Assembly: GCF_009901525.1 (NCBI RefSeq)
Contig: NZ_CP019288.1
Coordinates: 3,873,501 to 3,937,500 of the forward strand
DNA from: Kordia antarctica
GTDB taxonomy: Bacteria > Bacteroidota > Bacteroidia > Flavobacteriales > Flavobacteriaceae
DNA: 64,000 nucleotides
Direction: 5' to 3'
Of this stretch, positions 34,279-43,323 are shown piece by piece. Both the position numbers and the translations under genes were made by a program. How positions within the stretch are numbered: the stretch's first letter is position 1; every line of letters begins with the position of its first letter. The notes under the pieces were generated by a model, which ran no database searches, was not told where the DNA came from, and saw only the letters and a list, made by a program, of their open reading frames with translations.

Positions 34279-37200
34279 ATGAAAAAATTACTATTTCTAA
34301 TCGTATTGCTTTTTGCAATCGTTGGATATTCACAATCTCCAAATCCAAGTATTTCAAATCAATTATACAAAGAAGCTCCAAATTGGGCAAAGTTGATGTA
34401 CGCGGAAAACCCGAATGCAAATACAATTGATAATTTATACGCTACCTATTACAAAACGAATCCGTACGTAAAATCATTTCATACACAATATTATAAAAGG
34501 TGGCGCAGAGCAATCAATCCGTTTCTAAACGCAGATGGTTTTTACGATGCTACAAAAAAAGAACAATTGCGAGAAGCAATGCGAACGTTAAGAAATACGC
34601 AAACCAATAATCCAGAAATTGGGAATTGGTCACCAATTGGACCTTTTGAAAGTTACCGAGAAGGTGGAACCGTTTTGAGCGGCGCACAAACCAATGTGTA
34701 CAGTATAAGTAAATGTTTGGCAGTTCCAAATACGTTGTATTGCGGAACAGAATCGGGCGAAGTTTATAAGACAATAAATGGCGGCGATACATGGACAAAT
34801 GCTTCTAAAACTTTAGTAACAACACTTGCACCACAAGCCGTAATTGCAAATGGAGGAATCAGCGCAATTGCAGTACATCCTACAAATCCTGATATTGTAT
34901 ATGCAGGCGCAGGAAGCGAAGTTTTCAAAACTACAAATGGCGGAACGTCTTGGACAGTAGTTTTTGATAGTAATATTGCGTTGTTTGGATATATTGATAA
35001 TCCGGCGGAAATATATATTAATCCAACTACTCCAGAAACTATTCTATTGGCAGGAAAAGCAGGTGTTCATAGAACTACAAATGGCGGAACTTCTTGGGTT
35101 AAAGTATTAACAAACGAGAGTTTTGATATCAAAGCACAACCTGGAAATCCAAACACATTATATACTGTACGACGTAATACTTCTACAAATACACATCAGT
35201 TTTTAAAATCTACCAATGGTGGAAGTACGTGGATTATACAAAATGTAGGCTGGTATGCTTCTTCGGATGCAAATAGAAGTGTTGTTGGCGCACGAATTGC
35301 CGTTAGTGACGCAGATCCGTTAAAAGTATATGCTTTTTTAATTGGAGATTCGAAAGCTGGCGATAACGGATTTATAGGAGTTTACAGAAGTGATAATGCA
35401 GGAGTTTCATGGACAAATACTATGGGGTATGATGGCGCGCCATATACTGCAACACACCCAAATATATTAAATTCTGATTTTGGTGGCGCTGGCTTTAACC
35501 AAGGATTTTACAATTGTGCAATTATGGGTTCGAACGCTAATGCAGATGAAATTTTGGTTGGCGGAATTGGCATGTGGAAATCTACCGATGGCGGACAAAC
35601 GTTTACGTGTGTTTACAATTATGGTTGCGGAAGTTACAATCCAATGCACGTAGATATGCAAGATTTTAGAGCATACGGAAATGAATATTGGGCAACTACG
35701 GATGGCGGAATTTTTAAGTCGAGTGATATGTTCAGTTCACAACCCGAATTTAAAATGAATGGCGTTCATGGAACTGATTTTTGGGGGTTTGGCTCTGGCT
35801 GGAATCGTGATTTATTAGTTGGCGGAACGTTTCATAATGGAGTAGATGTCTACGCAGAAGGTTTTCCTTTCGGAACTTTCTTAGATTTAGGTGGCGGCGA
35901 ACCTGCTTCGGGTTATGTAAATCCTGGAACAACACAAATTTACTCAACAAATATTGGAGGGAAGTTTATTCCAAATACATTAAGTGGAGCTGTTATGAAT
36001 GCTTCCATGGGATTAGCGCCAACGGAAGAACCTTGGTTTGCACAATCGTCCGAAATGGAATTTCATCCAAGCTGTTACAATCATGTGTATTTAGGAAACT
36101 CCAATCAACTATTTAAAAGTGTGGATAGCGGCGCAAGTTACTCAGCAATCTATACAGCTGTAGCAAATAGTACGGTATTGGGAATTGAAATTTCTCGTAG
36201 AAATACAGATACGATGTATATTGTAGTTCGACCAAATTCGGGAACTCCTTATTTAGTGAAAACTACGGATAATTGGGCAACCAATACAACAATCACACTT
36301 CCAAATGTAGCGACAACACTTGCGTTGATAAGTTTGGATCCTGAAAATGACGAAACTATTTGGTTAGCGTTTCCGCGAGGCGACAATGGTAATAAAATGT
36401 TTAAAAGTATTAATAGTGGAACTTCTTGGACAAATGAAACTTCGAGTGAATTAGACGGACAACACATCCAAGCAATGACAACAATTGGCGGAACAGATGG
36501 CGGCGTTTATGTGGGAACAAGTATGTCGGTATATTATAAAAATAATACGATGGCTTCTTGGACACTTGATAATAGCAATTTGCCAGTAACAGTTGGCGCA
36601 AATGATTTACGTCCATTTTACAGAGACGGAAAAATACGATTGGCAACCTACGGAAAAGGAATTTGGGAAAGCAATTTATTTGATACTCCAACACGACCTG
36701 TTGCCAAAATTATGGTGGATAAATTAACCGCTACATGCGCAGGAGATATATTTTATTTTGATGATTATTCTATGTTAAATCATACTTCGGCGACTTGGGC
36801 TTGGACATTTCAAAATGGAAACATTGCGACTTCTTCGATGAGAAATCCTGAAGTGAATTTTACTTCTACGGGAACTCACACGGTAACATTAACCGTTACA
36901 AACGCCGCAGGAATTTCGGATAGCGATACGATTACTGTAAATGTTGAAGCATTGACAAATACTGAATTGGAAGAAGATTTTGAAGTTGCATTTGTTCCTG
37001 ATGGTTGGACGCAAGAAGCTACAGGAAACATTTCATGGGCATACGAAAATACCGTTGGCGGTTTTGGACTAAGTACAAATTCTATGTTTGTAAATAATTA
37101 TGTGACTTCGCAAGTAGGATTGCATTGTGATATTATTGCGCCATTAAATATGTTAAACTTAACTGCTGGCGACGCTACATTAACGTTTGATGTTGCATAT

Positions 37201-37737
37201 GCTTTATATTCCGCAGCATATCCTGATGCATTAGAAATATTGATTTCTGATGATTGCGGGACAACGTGGACTTCGGTTTATAACAAAGTTGGAAGTAATT
37301 TAGCAACAGCGCCAAATACAACAAGTCAGTTTGTGCCAACAGCAACACAATGGCGACAAGAATCTATTGATCTTTCTTCATATATCGGAAACGAAAATGT
37401 ACAAGTTAAGTTCAGAAATATCAACGCATACGGACAAGCTTTGTATGTAGATAATATTAACTTAGGAACTACACTTGGCGTGAATGATGTTGCTTCTGAA
37501 GCACTAACATTCTACCCAAATCCTGTAAAAAATAATGCTTCTGTCTTTCTAAAAAGCACAAAAAATTCAGCCATTAAATTTTCATTATACAACATTCAAG
37601 GAAAACTAATCGGAACAGTTTTTACACAGACAAACAAAGCAATTCCGACACAACAATGGAGTTTAAGCGCTGGTGTATATTTATACAATATCAGATCGAA
37701 TGATAAAATTAAAAAAGGAAAATTGATTGTGTACTAA
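34279..37737 (+). CDS. Large T9SS substrate with BNR repeats and PKD domain (1152 aa)
   Basis: Signal peptide (MKKLLFLIVLLFAIVGYSQS), then BNR/VPS10-type propeller repeats (TINGGDTWTNAS, TTNGGTSWTVV, STNGGSTWIIQ, STDGGQTFTCV, SINSGTSWTN), a PKD domain (about 810-895, SATWAWTFQNG, TGTHTVTLTVTNAAG), a jelly-roll-like region (about 900-1060) with DDCGTTWTSVYNK, and a T9SS type A tail (LTFYPNPVKNNASVFL ... FSLYNIQGKLIG ... LSAGVYLYNI ... KGKLIVY). It is probably exported to the surface; the function resembles other WD40/YVTN/BNR-like adhesins or exo-sialidase-like proteins, but no active site is proven. Confidence 0.92.
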   Translation: MKKLLFLIVLLFAIVGYSQSPNPSISNQLYKEAPNWAKLMYAENPNANTIDNLYATYYKTNPYVKSFHTQYYKRWRRAINPFLNADGFYDATKKEQLREAMRTLRNTQTNNPEIGNWSPIGPFESYREGGTVLSGAQTNVYSISKCLAVPNTLYCGTESGEVYKTINGGDTWTNASKTLVTTLAPQAVIANGGISAIAVHPTNPDIVYAGAGSEVFKTTNGGTSWTVVFDSNIALFGYIDNPAEIYINPTTPETILLAGKAGVHRTTNGGTSWVKVLTNESFDIKAQPGNPNTLYTVRRNTSTNTHQFLKSTNGGSTWIIQNVGWYASSDANRSVVGARIAVSDADPLKVYAFLIGDSKAGDNGFIGVYRSDNAGVSWTNTMGYDGAPYTATHPNILNSDFGGAGFNQGFYNCAIMGSNANADEILVGGIGMWKSTDGGQTFTCVYNYGCGSYNPMHVDMQDFRAYGNEYWATTDGGIFKSSDMFSSQPEFKMNGVHGTDFWGFGSGWNRDLLVGGTFHNGVDVYAEGFPFGTFLDLGGGEPASGYVNPGTTQIYSTNIGGKFIPNTLSGAVMNASMGLAPTEEPWFAQSSEMEFHPSCYNHVYLGNSNQLFKSVDSGASYSAIYTAVANSTVLGIEISRRNTDTMYIVVRPNSGTPYLVKTTDNWATNTTITLPNVATTLALISLDPENDETIWLAFPRGDNGNKMFKSINSGTSWTNETSSELDGQHIQAMTTIGGTDGGVYVGTSMSVYYKNNTMASWTLDNSNLPVTVGANDLRPFYRDGKIRLATYGKGIWESNLFDTPTRPVAKIMVDKLTATCAGDIFYFDDYSMLNHTSATWAWTFQNGNIATSSMRNPEVNFTSTGTHTVTLTVTNAAGISDSDTITVNVEALTNTELEEDFEVAFVPDGWTQEATGNISWAYENTVGGFGLSTNSMFVNNYVTSQVGLHCDIIAPLNMLNLTAGDATLTFDVAYALYSAAYPDALEILISDDCGTTWTSVYNKVGSNLATAPNTTSQFVPTATQWRQESIDLSSYIGNENVQVKFRNINAYGQALYVDNINLGTTLGVNDVASEALTFYPNPVKNNASVFLKSTKNSAIKFSLYNIQGKLIGTVFTQTNKAIPTQQWSLSAGVYLYNIRSNDKIKKGKLIVY

Positions 37738-37859
37738 GTATTCGATTTGAAAATTTGAAGATGTTTTAATTTGAAAATGCGTTGCGCTATTACAAAATGT
37801 GAAATGTTGTGTGTTATCGCTTTCGCTGAAATGTACTCAGTGTAAAATTTTATAAAGTG

Positions 37860-37944
37860 CGTCATTCTGAACTTGATTCAGAATCACATATAACTAAAGA
37901 CCAAGAGTGTGCTCATGAGACCCTGAATCAAGTTCAGGGTGACG
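37860..37944. repeat. Dispersed repeat family B, copy 2
   Basis: CGTCATTCTGAACTTGATTC (37860-37879) near one end and CCCTGAATCAAGTTCAGGGT then GACG near the other form inverted arms around a short unrelated loop. It lies about 120 bases after the T9SS gene and may act in 3'-end formation. Confidence 0.75.
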
Positions 37945-38000
37945 AGAGATTATAAGTGAAAAACAAAAAAAACATTTGTGTATTCGTGACAAAAAATGGT

Positions 38001-38389
38001 ATTGCTTCGAAGTACTTCTCGATACATCCTGAAACAAGTTCAGGACACTCGAAGCGACGGTTGTAGTATCTAACAAGAAGAATTTCAAATAATTTTCAAA
38101 TCGTCAGATTGAGTGAAATTCTGAAAGAATTTAGTATCGAAATCTACTGTGAAACGGAATTAATTTTAGAATACTGTTCAATTTGTGATATGTTGACAGA
38201 TTTTATTATTGAGCAGTATTGAACCATTATCAAATCTTCAAATCGACACATTTTCAAATTAACTTTTTTTCAATCAAACAAAACACCTTATTGCTTCAAA
38301 ATACTTCTCGATACATCCTGAAACAAGTTCAGGACACTCGAAGCGACGTTTGTAGTATCTAACAGGAAGAGTTTCAAATAATTTCAAAA
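38001..38389. repeat. Duplicated 100-base intergenic unit
   Basis: 38001-38100 and 38290-38389 are nearly identical: both contain CTTCTCGATACATCCTGAAA, CAAGTTCAGGACACTCGAAG and TTGTAGTATCTAACA. The following sequence TTTATTATTGAGCAGTATTG also recurs (38202 and 38390), so a larger segment was duplicated and then partly lost. Confidence 0.75.
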
Positions 38390-38541
38390 GTTTATTATTG
38401 AGCAGTATTGAACAATTATCAAATTGAATTTTATCCTCAAACTGACACATTTTCAAATTGACACATCTTCAAATCATCAAATTGAATACATTGAAATTAA
38501 AAATTCCGCCATTTGGCTACGTAATTCTTTTTTTGTTTGAT

Positions 38542-38549
38542 TATTTTTG
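38542..38549 (+). promoter_or_regulatory. Promoter -7 box of the aminopeptidase gene
   Basis: TATTTTTG matches TAnnTTTG and lies 25 bases before the ATG at 38575. The nearest TTTG upstream (38512-38515) is 26 bases away. Confidence 0.45.
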
Positions 38550-38574
38550 AAAGAATTCAATTAAAAATACGAAT

Positions 38575-39864
38575 ATGAAATACCAACCGATAGATCGCAA
38601 TTTGTTTAGTAAGAATAGAAAGAATTTCATGGCGCAAATGAAACCAAGTAGTTTGGCTGTGTTTAATTCGAATGATATTTACCCAATTAGCGCAGATAGC
38701 ACAATGCCTTTTGAGCAGCACAGAGATATATTTTACCTCAGTGGCGTAGATCAGGAAGAAAGTATTTTGGTATTATTTCCCGATTGTCCAAAAGAGAAAC
38801 ACCGCGAGATTTTATTCCTAAAAGAAACCAATGAACATATTGCCGTTTGGGAAGGCGAGAAGTTAACCAAAGAAGCTGCGTTGGCTTCATCAGGAATTAA
38901 AACGGTGTATTGGTTGAAAGATTTGGAAAAAATTATGTTTGAAATCATGACGCAATCTGATACTGTTTATATAAATACCAACGAGCATTATCGTGCAAAC
39001 GTAGAAACAGAAACCCGCGAAGATCGTTTCACAAAGTGGTTAACAGCCAAATATCCTGCGCACAGCGTTGCGAAAAGCAATCCGATTTTACAACGTTTGC
39101 GTTCTGTAAAAGATAAAACGGAAATCAATTTAATACAACGTGCATGTAATATTACCGAAAAAGGATTTCGCAGAATTTTAGGTTTTGTAAAGCCTGGCGT
39201 AATGGAATACGAGATTGAAGCTGAGTTTATTCACGAGTTTTTACGAAGTCGTTCCAAAGGATTTGCGTACACGCCAATTGTGGCTTCTGGAAATAACGCA
39301 AATGTGTTGCATTATATTGAGAACAATCAAGAATGCCAAGCGGGCGATTTGATTTTGATGGATGTTGGTGCCGAATACGCCAATTATAAAAGTGATATGA
39401 GTCGTACGATTCCTGTTTCGGGAAGGTTTACGCCAAGACAAAAAGAAGTCTACAATGCGGTAAATCGTGTGAAGAATGAAGCGACAAAAATGTTGGTTCC
39501 AGGAACGGATTGGGCTGAATATCATGTTGAGGTTGGAAAGTTGATGACTTCGGAATTGATCGGTTTAAAATTGATTGACAAAACCGATGTGAAGAATGAA
39601 GATCCAGATTGGCCAGCATATAAAAAATATTTCATGCACGGAACTTCGCATCACATGGGACTTGATACACACGATTACGGAATTTTGACCGAACCAATGC
39701 AAGCAAATATGGTATTTACCGTAGAACCAGGAATTTACATTCCCGCAGAAGGTTTCGGAATTCGATTGGAAGATGATGTTGTCATTCAAGAAAGTGGCGA
39801 ACCATTTAATTTAATGCGTAATATTCCGATTGAAGCAGACGAAATTGAAGAGTTGATGAATTGA
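38575..39864 (+). CDS. pepP: Aminopeptidase P family protein (Xaa-Pro aminopeptidase)
   Basis: Cytoplasmic metallopeptidase removing an N-terminal residue that precedes proline. 429 residues: an N-terminal creatinase-type domain (about 1-165) and the pita-bread catalytic domain. The five metal ligands are visible: Asp in LMDVGAEYANY, Asp in YKSDMSRTIP, His in HGTSHHMGLDTHD, Glu in FTVEPGIYIP and Glu in GIRLEDDVVI. The start MKYQPIDRNLFSKNRKNFM is typical. Single gene; followed by low-complexity sequence and a family A repeat before the converging AbiH gene. Confidence 0.95.
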   Translation: MKYQPIDRNLFSKNRKNFMAQMKPSSLAVFNSNDIYPISADSTMPFEQHRDIFYLSGVDQEESILVLFPDCPKEKHREILFLKETNEHIAVWEGEKLTKEAALASSGIKTVYWLKDLEKIMFEIMTQSDTVYINTNEHYRANVETETREDRFTKWLTAKYPAHSVAKSNPILQRLRSVKDKTEINLIQRACNITEKGFRRILGFVKPGVMEYEIEAEFIHEFLRSRSKGFAYTPIVASGNNANVLHYIENNQECQAGDLILMDVGAEYANYKSDMSRTIPVSGRFTPRQKEVYNAVNRVKNEATKMLVPGTDWAEYHVEVGKLMTSELIGLKLIDKTDVKNEDPDWPAYKKYFMHGTSHHMGLDTHDYGILTEPMQANMVFTVEPGIYIPAEGFGIRLEDDVVIQESGEPFNLMRNIPIEADEIEELMN

Positions 39865-39952
39865 TAGTTGGTTGCTTGTTGCTAGTTTTTGGTTGCTGGT
39901 TTTTAGCTTCTTGCCTTTAGCTTTTGGGTTTTTGTAATTACGAAGCGTCGGT

Positions 39953-40113
39953 TCGAGTGTTTTATCGAAATGTGTTACATTGAGCGGAGTCGAAATGTGT
40001 TACATTGAGCGAAGTCGAAATGAAATGAAGATAAAATGTATCGAGAATCAATTTGATTTCAAAGGCATTCTCGATATACTTTTCCTTTCAGTCAAAGCAC
40101 TCGAATTGACGAG
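39953..40113. repeat. Dispersed repeat family A, complete copy between convergent genes
   Basis: Outer arms CGTCGGTTCGAGTG (39956-39969) and CACTCGAATTGACG (40098-40111) face each other; an inner pair TATCGAGAAT / ATTCTCGATA lies at 40039-40076. In between, ACATTGAGCGGAGTCGAAAT and ACATTGAGCGAAGTCGAAAT repeat the core of the 9319-9392 element. Located between pepP and the AbiH gene, so it can serve as a shared 3' end. Confidence 0.75.
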
Positions 40114-40122
40114 TTTCAAATA

Positions 40123-41346
40123 TCATTTCACAAGCTTCGGCAACTGAATCTGTGGCATCGGCTCACACAACGTTTTCTCAACAATTTTAGTTCGCATGAG
40201 TTTTTTATCATTAAAATGCCTAGAAATATTTTGAATGATTTCGGTGTAATTATCACTTCCGTCTTCTTTTTGATGATAAAACACTTTAATAGAACGACAA
40301 TTTTCATGCTCAAAAATAGTGTTTAGTAATGTTCTATCGGATAAACCACAAGAATGTCCCATAATAACAACTTGAAACTTTTCGTAATCAACAAAACGTA
40401 AAACATCTTTATAATATGAGTTTTGCACATATTGAAACGATTTAAAATATTTTAAATATTCGTTATCGTCCATATCTTCAATCAACTTATAATCTTCATC
40501 CATTTCGTCTCCGAAGCCGAATACAATATTTTCATTGAGTTCTCCGTGAATGTGATTTATATCAATATTAAATTTGGTCAACTTTCTAGATTTTACGTAC
40601 TCATTAAAAGTAGGTGTATAGTTGAAATTCAATATTTGTGTTTCTGTTGAACTTGATTGAGTGTGTGATCTTGAATCAACTTCCATAAGTTTTTCAATTT
40701 CTGTAATATCTTCTTCAATTGAAAATTCCTCGGCTAACATCAAAATTCTATCTAAACTTTCATAAGGTTTCAAAATACGCAATAAACTATTACTATCTTC
40801 GATTGACCAATTATAAGCTTCAACCACATTCTTTTGCAGATATTTTTCTAACAATTGCTTTACTTGTTCAAACTCTCTGTGAAGTTTTAAAACGTCTTCT
40901 TTCTTATGACGAGCTAGTAGTTTTTCATCTTTACAGATGTTTTTTAATGCTTGATAATATTCATTCTCTACATCTACCCAATTTTGAATGGATTGTGTTT
41001 TGTTTAATTCTTTGAAAAATTGATTTTTGAATTTGAATAAAATCGTTTGATTATCATAATTCTGAGCTCGTCCTTTTTGAGAAAAACAATACTTATCTAA
41101 TTCATAAACACGAAAATTTCGCTTTAAATAATTATGAATATTATTTTCAAAATCTTTAAAATTTGTTACTTCTCTTTTGCTAAAATGATCTTGATTTAGT
41201 GGATGTATATAGACTAATTCTTTCACCAACTCATCTTCAAAATCATCCTTCAAATCACGCCAAAAAGCATCCATGAAATTGTTATACGATGTTGGCAATC
41301 CGTGTGCCAAATCAAATCCGTTTCCTGCAATGATTAGTTTGTTCAT
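40123..41346 (-). CDS. AbiH family protein (abortive infection type)
   Basis: 407 residues. The N-terminus MNKLIIAGNGFDLAHGLPTS then YNNFMDAFW is the AbiH hallmark (nucleotide-binding-like glycine motif). Further family segments are ILNFNYTPTFNEYV, HIHGELNENIVFGFGDEMDE and VVIMGHSCGLSDRTLLN. AbiH was found as a phage abortive-infection factor in Lactococcus; many homologues exist in Bacteroidota, with unproven roles. Its ATG overlaps the brnQ stop codon by four bases (ATGA), so it is translated as part of the brnQ operon. It ends close to a family A repeat shared with pepP. Confidence 0.88.
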   Translation of the reverse strand: MNKLIIAGNGFDLAHGLPTSYNNFMDAFWRDLKDDFEDELVKELVYIHPLNQDHFSKREVTNFKDFENNIHNYLKRNFRVYELDKYCFSQKGRAQNYDNQTILFKFKNQFFKELNKTQSIQNWVDVENEYYQALKNICKDEKLLARHKKEDVLKLHREFEQVKQLLEKYLQKNVVEAYNWSIEDSNSLLRILKPYESLDRILMLAEEFSIEEDITEIEKLMEVDSRSHTQSSSTETQILNFNYTPTFNEYVKSRKLTKFNIDINHIHGELNENIVFGFGDEMDEDYKLIEDMDDNEYLKYFKSFQYVQNSYYKDVLRFVDYEKFQVVIMGHSCGLSDRTLLNTIFEHENCRSIKVFYHQKEDGSDNYTEIIQNISRHFNDKKLMRTKIVEKTLCEPMPQIQLPKLVK

Positions 41347-42716
41347 GCTTGCTTATTTTTCTGAACCAAACCAACAACCAAAAACGTCAAAAACGAAGGT
41401 AAAACCCAACCGAAATCTGCTGTTCCTAACGAAATCGTTTCGCGGAAAGCTATTAAATAAGGATTTTCAGGAAAGAAATGCGTCAACATATCTAAAATAC
41501 CTCCTAACGAAATCGTTTCGCGGAAAGCGACTAATAAATTATTTGTTGGGAAGAAATGCGCCAACATATCTAAAAACCCAAAGATAAACGTTACCAAAAC
41601 TACAGCTCTAAAAACCAATGGTGTTGCGTATTTTGTTGGAGCAATGTTTAAAAAGATCAACACAATCGCAATTGGATAAATGAATTTCAACACAGGACCA
41701 GCAATCATATATATATAATGAAAGCCTAATTGTCCAATTATAATTCCGATCAAACATGCAATAATCGCCGTAATTGTATATGCATTTTTAGAATTGTTAA
41801 ATAATCCTTTAAAGTAATCGGCTGTTCCTGTGGTAATTCCGACAGCAGTCGTAAAACACGCCAAAGCCACTAAAACACTCAGAAAAGCAGTTCCGATATT
41901 TCCTAAAGTTGCCAAACTAATTCCACGAAGTAAGTTTGCGCGTTTCATATCATTACTCAAACTTAAATCTATATCAACTTCACTACTGAAATATGAACCG
42001 AGCAATATTAAACCTGCATACATAACGAACAATCCAAAACCTGCAATCCAACCCGATTTTGCAATGAGTTTTTTCTTTTCTTCGAAAGAAGTAATTCCTT
42101 TTAAGTTCAACGAAATGATAATAACGCCACCAATTACAATTGCGCCAATCGCGTCAAACGTTTGATAACCAACTTCTAATCCTGTGAATAAAGGCGTTGT
42201 AAATTCCGAAGCTTTTATCGCTTCATGCGGCATCAATAATCCGATTCCGATAATTGCCAATAAAATTAAAACGATCAAAGGCGTTAAGAATTTTCCAAGA
42301 AAGTTTAAAATTTTAGATCTATTCAACACAAAAACTAATACCAACGCAAAATACAGACTACTTGTCAACAATGCATTTGTGCCAAAGTTGGGAAATATAG
42401 AAATTTCGTGTGTTGCTGCGGCAGTTCTCGGTGACGGAATTGTTACTGAAATGATATAAATAATAATGCAAAATATACTGCTAAATAACGGCGAAACTTT
42501 CTTTCCGAAATCAAACATAGAACCTTGCAATCGCGCATGCGCCAAAATTCCAAAAATAGGAACTACAACGGCTGTAATCATAAATCCGAGCGTAACCCAA
42601 AACCATTGATCGGTTGCTTGATAGCCTAATAATGGCGGTAATAGTAAGTTTCCTGCTCCGAAAAACATAGAAAATAACGCAAAAGAAGTAATGAAAAGTT
42701 CTTTATTTTTTGACAT
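41343..42716 (-). CDS. brnQ: Branched-chain amino acid transporter BrnQ with an internal 26-residue duplication
   Basis: Sodium- or proton-coupled uptake of Leu, Ile and Val across the inner membrane. 457 residues, about twelve membrane helices, starting MSKNKELFITSFALFSMFFG with the conserved GAGNLLLPP. The start is the ATG at 42714-42716; it overlaps the end of the upstream gene by 14 bases. Near the C-terminus a 78-bp DNA segment is tandemly duplicated, giving LDMLAHFFPTNNLLVAFRET-ISLGGI followed by LDMLTHFFPENPYLIAFRET-ISLGTA. This adds a copy of the loop/helix before the last membrane segment. The frame is intact, so a functional protein is likely. Confidence 0.93.
   Translation of the reverse strand: MSKNKELFITSFALFSMFFGAGNLLLPPLLGYQATDQWFWVTLGFMITAVVVPIFGILAHARLQGSMFDFGKKVSPLFSSIFCIIIYIISVTIPSPRTAAATHEISIFPNFGTNALLTSSLYFALVLVFVLNRSKILNFLGKFLTPLIVLILLAIIGIGLLMPHEAIKASEFTTPLFTGLEVGYQTFDAIGAIVIGGVIIISLNLKGITSFEEKKKLIAKSGWIAGFGLFVMYAGLILLGSYFSSEVDIDLSLSNDMKRANLLRGISLATLGNIGTAFLSVLVALACFTTAVGITTGTADYFKGLFNNSKNAYTITAIIACLIGIIIGQLGFHYIYMIAGPVLKFIYPIAIVLIFLNIAPTKYATPLVFRAVVLVTFIFGFLDMLAHFFPTNNLLVAFRETISLGGILDMLTHFFPENPYLIAFRETISLGTADFGWVLPSFLTFLVVGLVQKNKQA
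41425..41580 (-). repeat. 78-bp tandem duplication inside brnQ
   Basis: Two copies, starting at 41425 and 41503, share CCTAACGAAATCGTTTCGCG and GGAAAGC at one end and GAAATGCG(T/C)CAACATATC at the other. The middle has diverged by several substitutions, so the duplication is not very recent. Confidence 0.85.
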
Positions 42717-43275
42717 GTGAAGTTTTTTTAATTCCAACAATTATCAAACTGACAATCACGTATAGAATTCCGAAAATAATATTGATAAATTTTATGGTAG
42801 CAGTTGCAAAAGCTAATGTTGACCAATGAGATTGCAAATCGCCATAAAAAAGTTGAAGCAGCGCAAAGTTTTCAACTGCGTCTAAAAAAACGGCGAAAAT
42901 GACCATTCTTAATAGTACAATTCCAAGTCTATAACCTAAATTTTCAGGCTGTTTCCACACAATTCTCGCCGTACGATGTATAATTAAACATAACAAAAAA
43001 CCATATGCAAACATAAAAATATAATCGAACCATAAACTCCATGCTGCGGAATTCATTGCACCTTCAGTTGCTTGCCAAGAATTCAAAATTTTGGTGGAAC
43101 AATCGAGCGTGGATGCCAATTCAAACGAAATAATTCCTAGTGGCGCAACATCATTTTTGAGTAATGTATCAAAATGAATCATGCAACTTGCTGCCAACAG
43201 AAAGATTAAAAAGGCTATTAATAAAAGCCTCTTTTCGGAAGCATTGGAAAGTTTTTTGAAAGGAGAAGTGAACAT
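42703..43275 (-). CDS. Membrane protein of unknown function, first gene of the brnQ operon
   Basis: 190 residues from the ATG at 43273-43275 (MFTSPFKKLSNASEKRL). Five or so hydrophobic segments: LLLIAFLIFLLAASCMI, YIFMFAYGFLLCLIIH, LGIVLLRMVIFAVFLDAVEN and a C-terminal pair ending VIVSLIIVGIKKTSH. No family is recognised. It overlaps the brnQ start and is divergently oriented to the 43324 hydrolase. A longer start at 43329 would overlap that gene's promoter and is less likely. Confidence 0.75.
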   Translation of the reverse strand: MFTSPFKKLSNASEKRLLLIAFLIFLLAASCMIHFDTLLKNDVAPLGIISFELASTLDCSTKILNSWQATEGAMNSAAWSLWFDYIFMFAYGFLLCLIIHRTARIVWKQPENLGYRLGIVLLRMVIFAVFLDAVENFALLQLFYGDLQSHWSTLAFATATIKFINIIFGILYVIVSLIIVGIKKTSHVKK

Positions 43276-43285
43276 TTTTGGTTTC

Positions 43286-43319
43286 TTGTTTTTTAACCAA
43301 TGAAAGATACATATTTTTG
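43286..43319 (+). promoter_or_regulatory. Promoter of the alpha/beta hydrolase gene
   Basis: TTG (43286-43288), 23 bases, then TATTTTTG (43312-43319) match the Bacteroidota consensus. The transcript start would fall at or just next to the ATG at 43324, implying a leaderless mRNA; the in-frame ATG at 43300 would lie inside the promoter and is therefore rejected. Confidence 0.5.
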
Positions 43320-43323
43320 CGAG

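Larger units (their letters stand above)
37738..38574. other. 837-base intergenic region with nested repeats
   Basis: No gene. It holds a family D repeat (37745-37785), a family B element (37860-37944), two 100-base direct repeats (38001-38100 and 38290-38389), part of a family A element (38101-38152), more family D units, and the pepP promoter box at 38542-38549. Confidence 0.75.

Noticed and set aside
41273-41587. Open frame on the plus strand with internal repeat TKSFRGK
   Set aside because: It is the shadow of the 78-bp duplication in brnQ on the other strand, not a gene.
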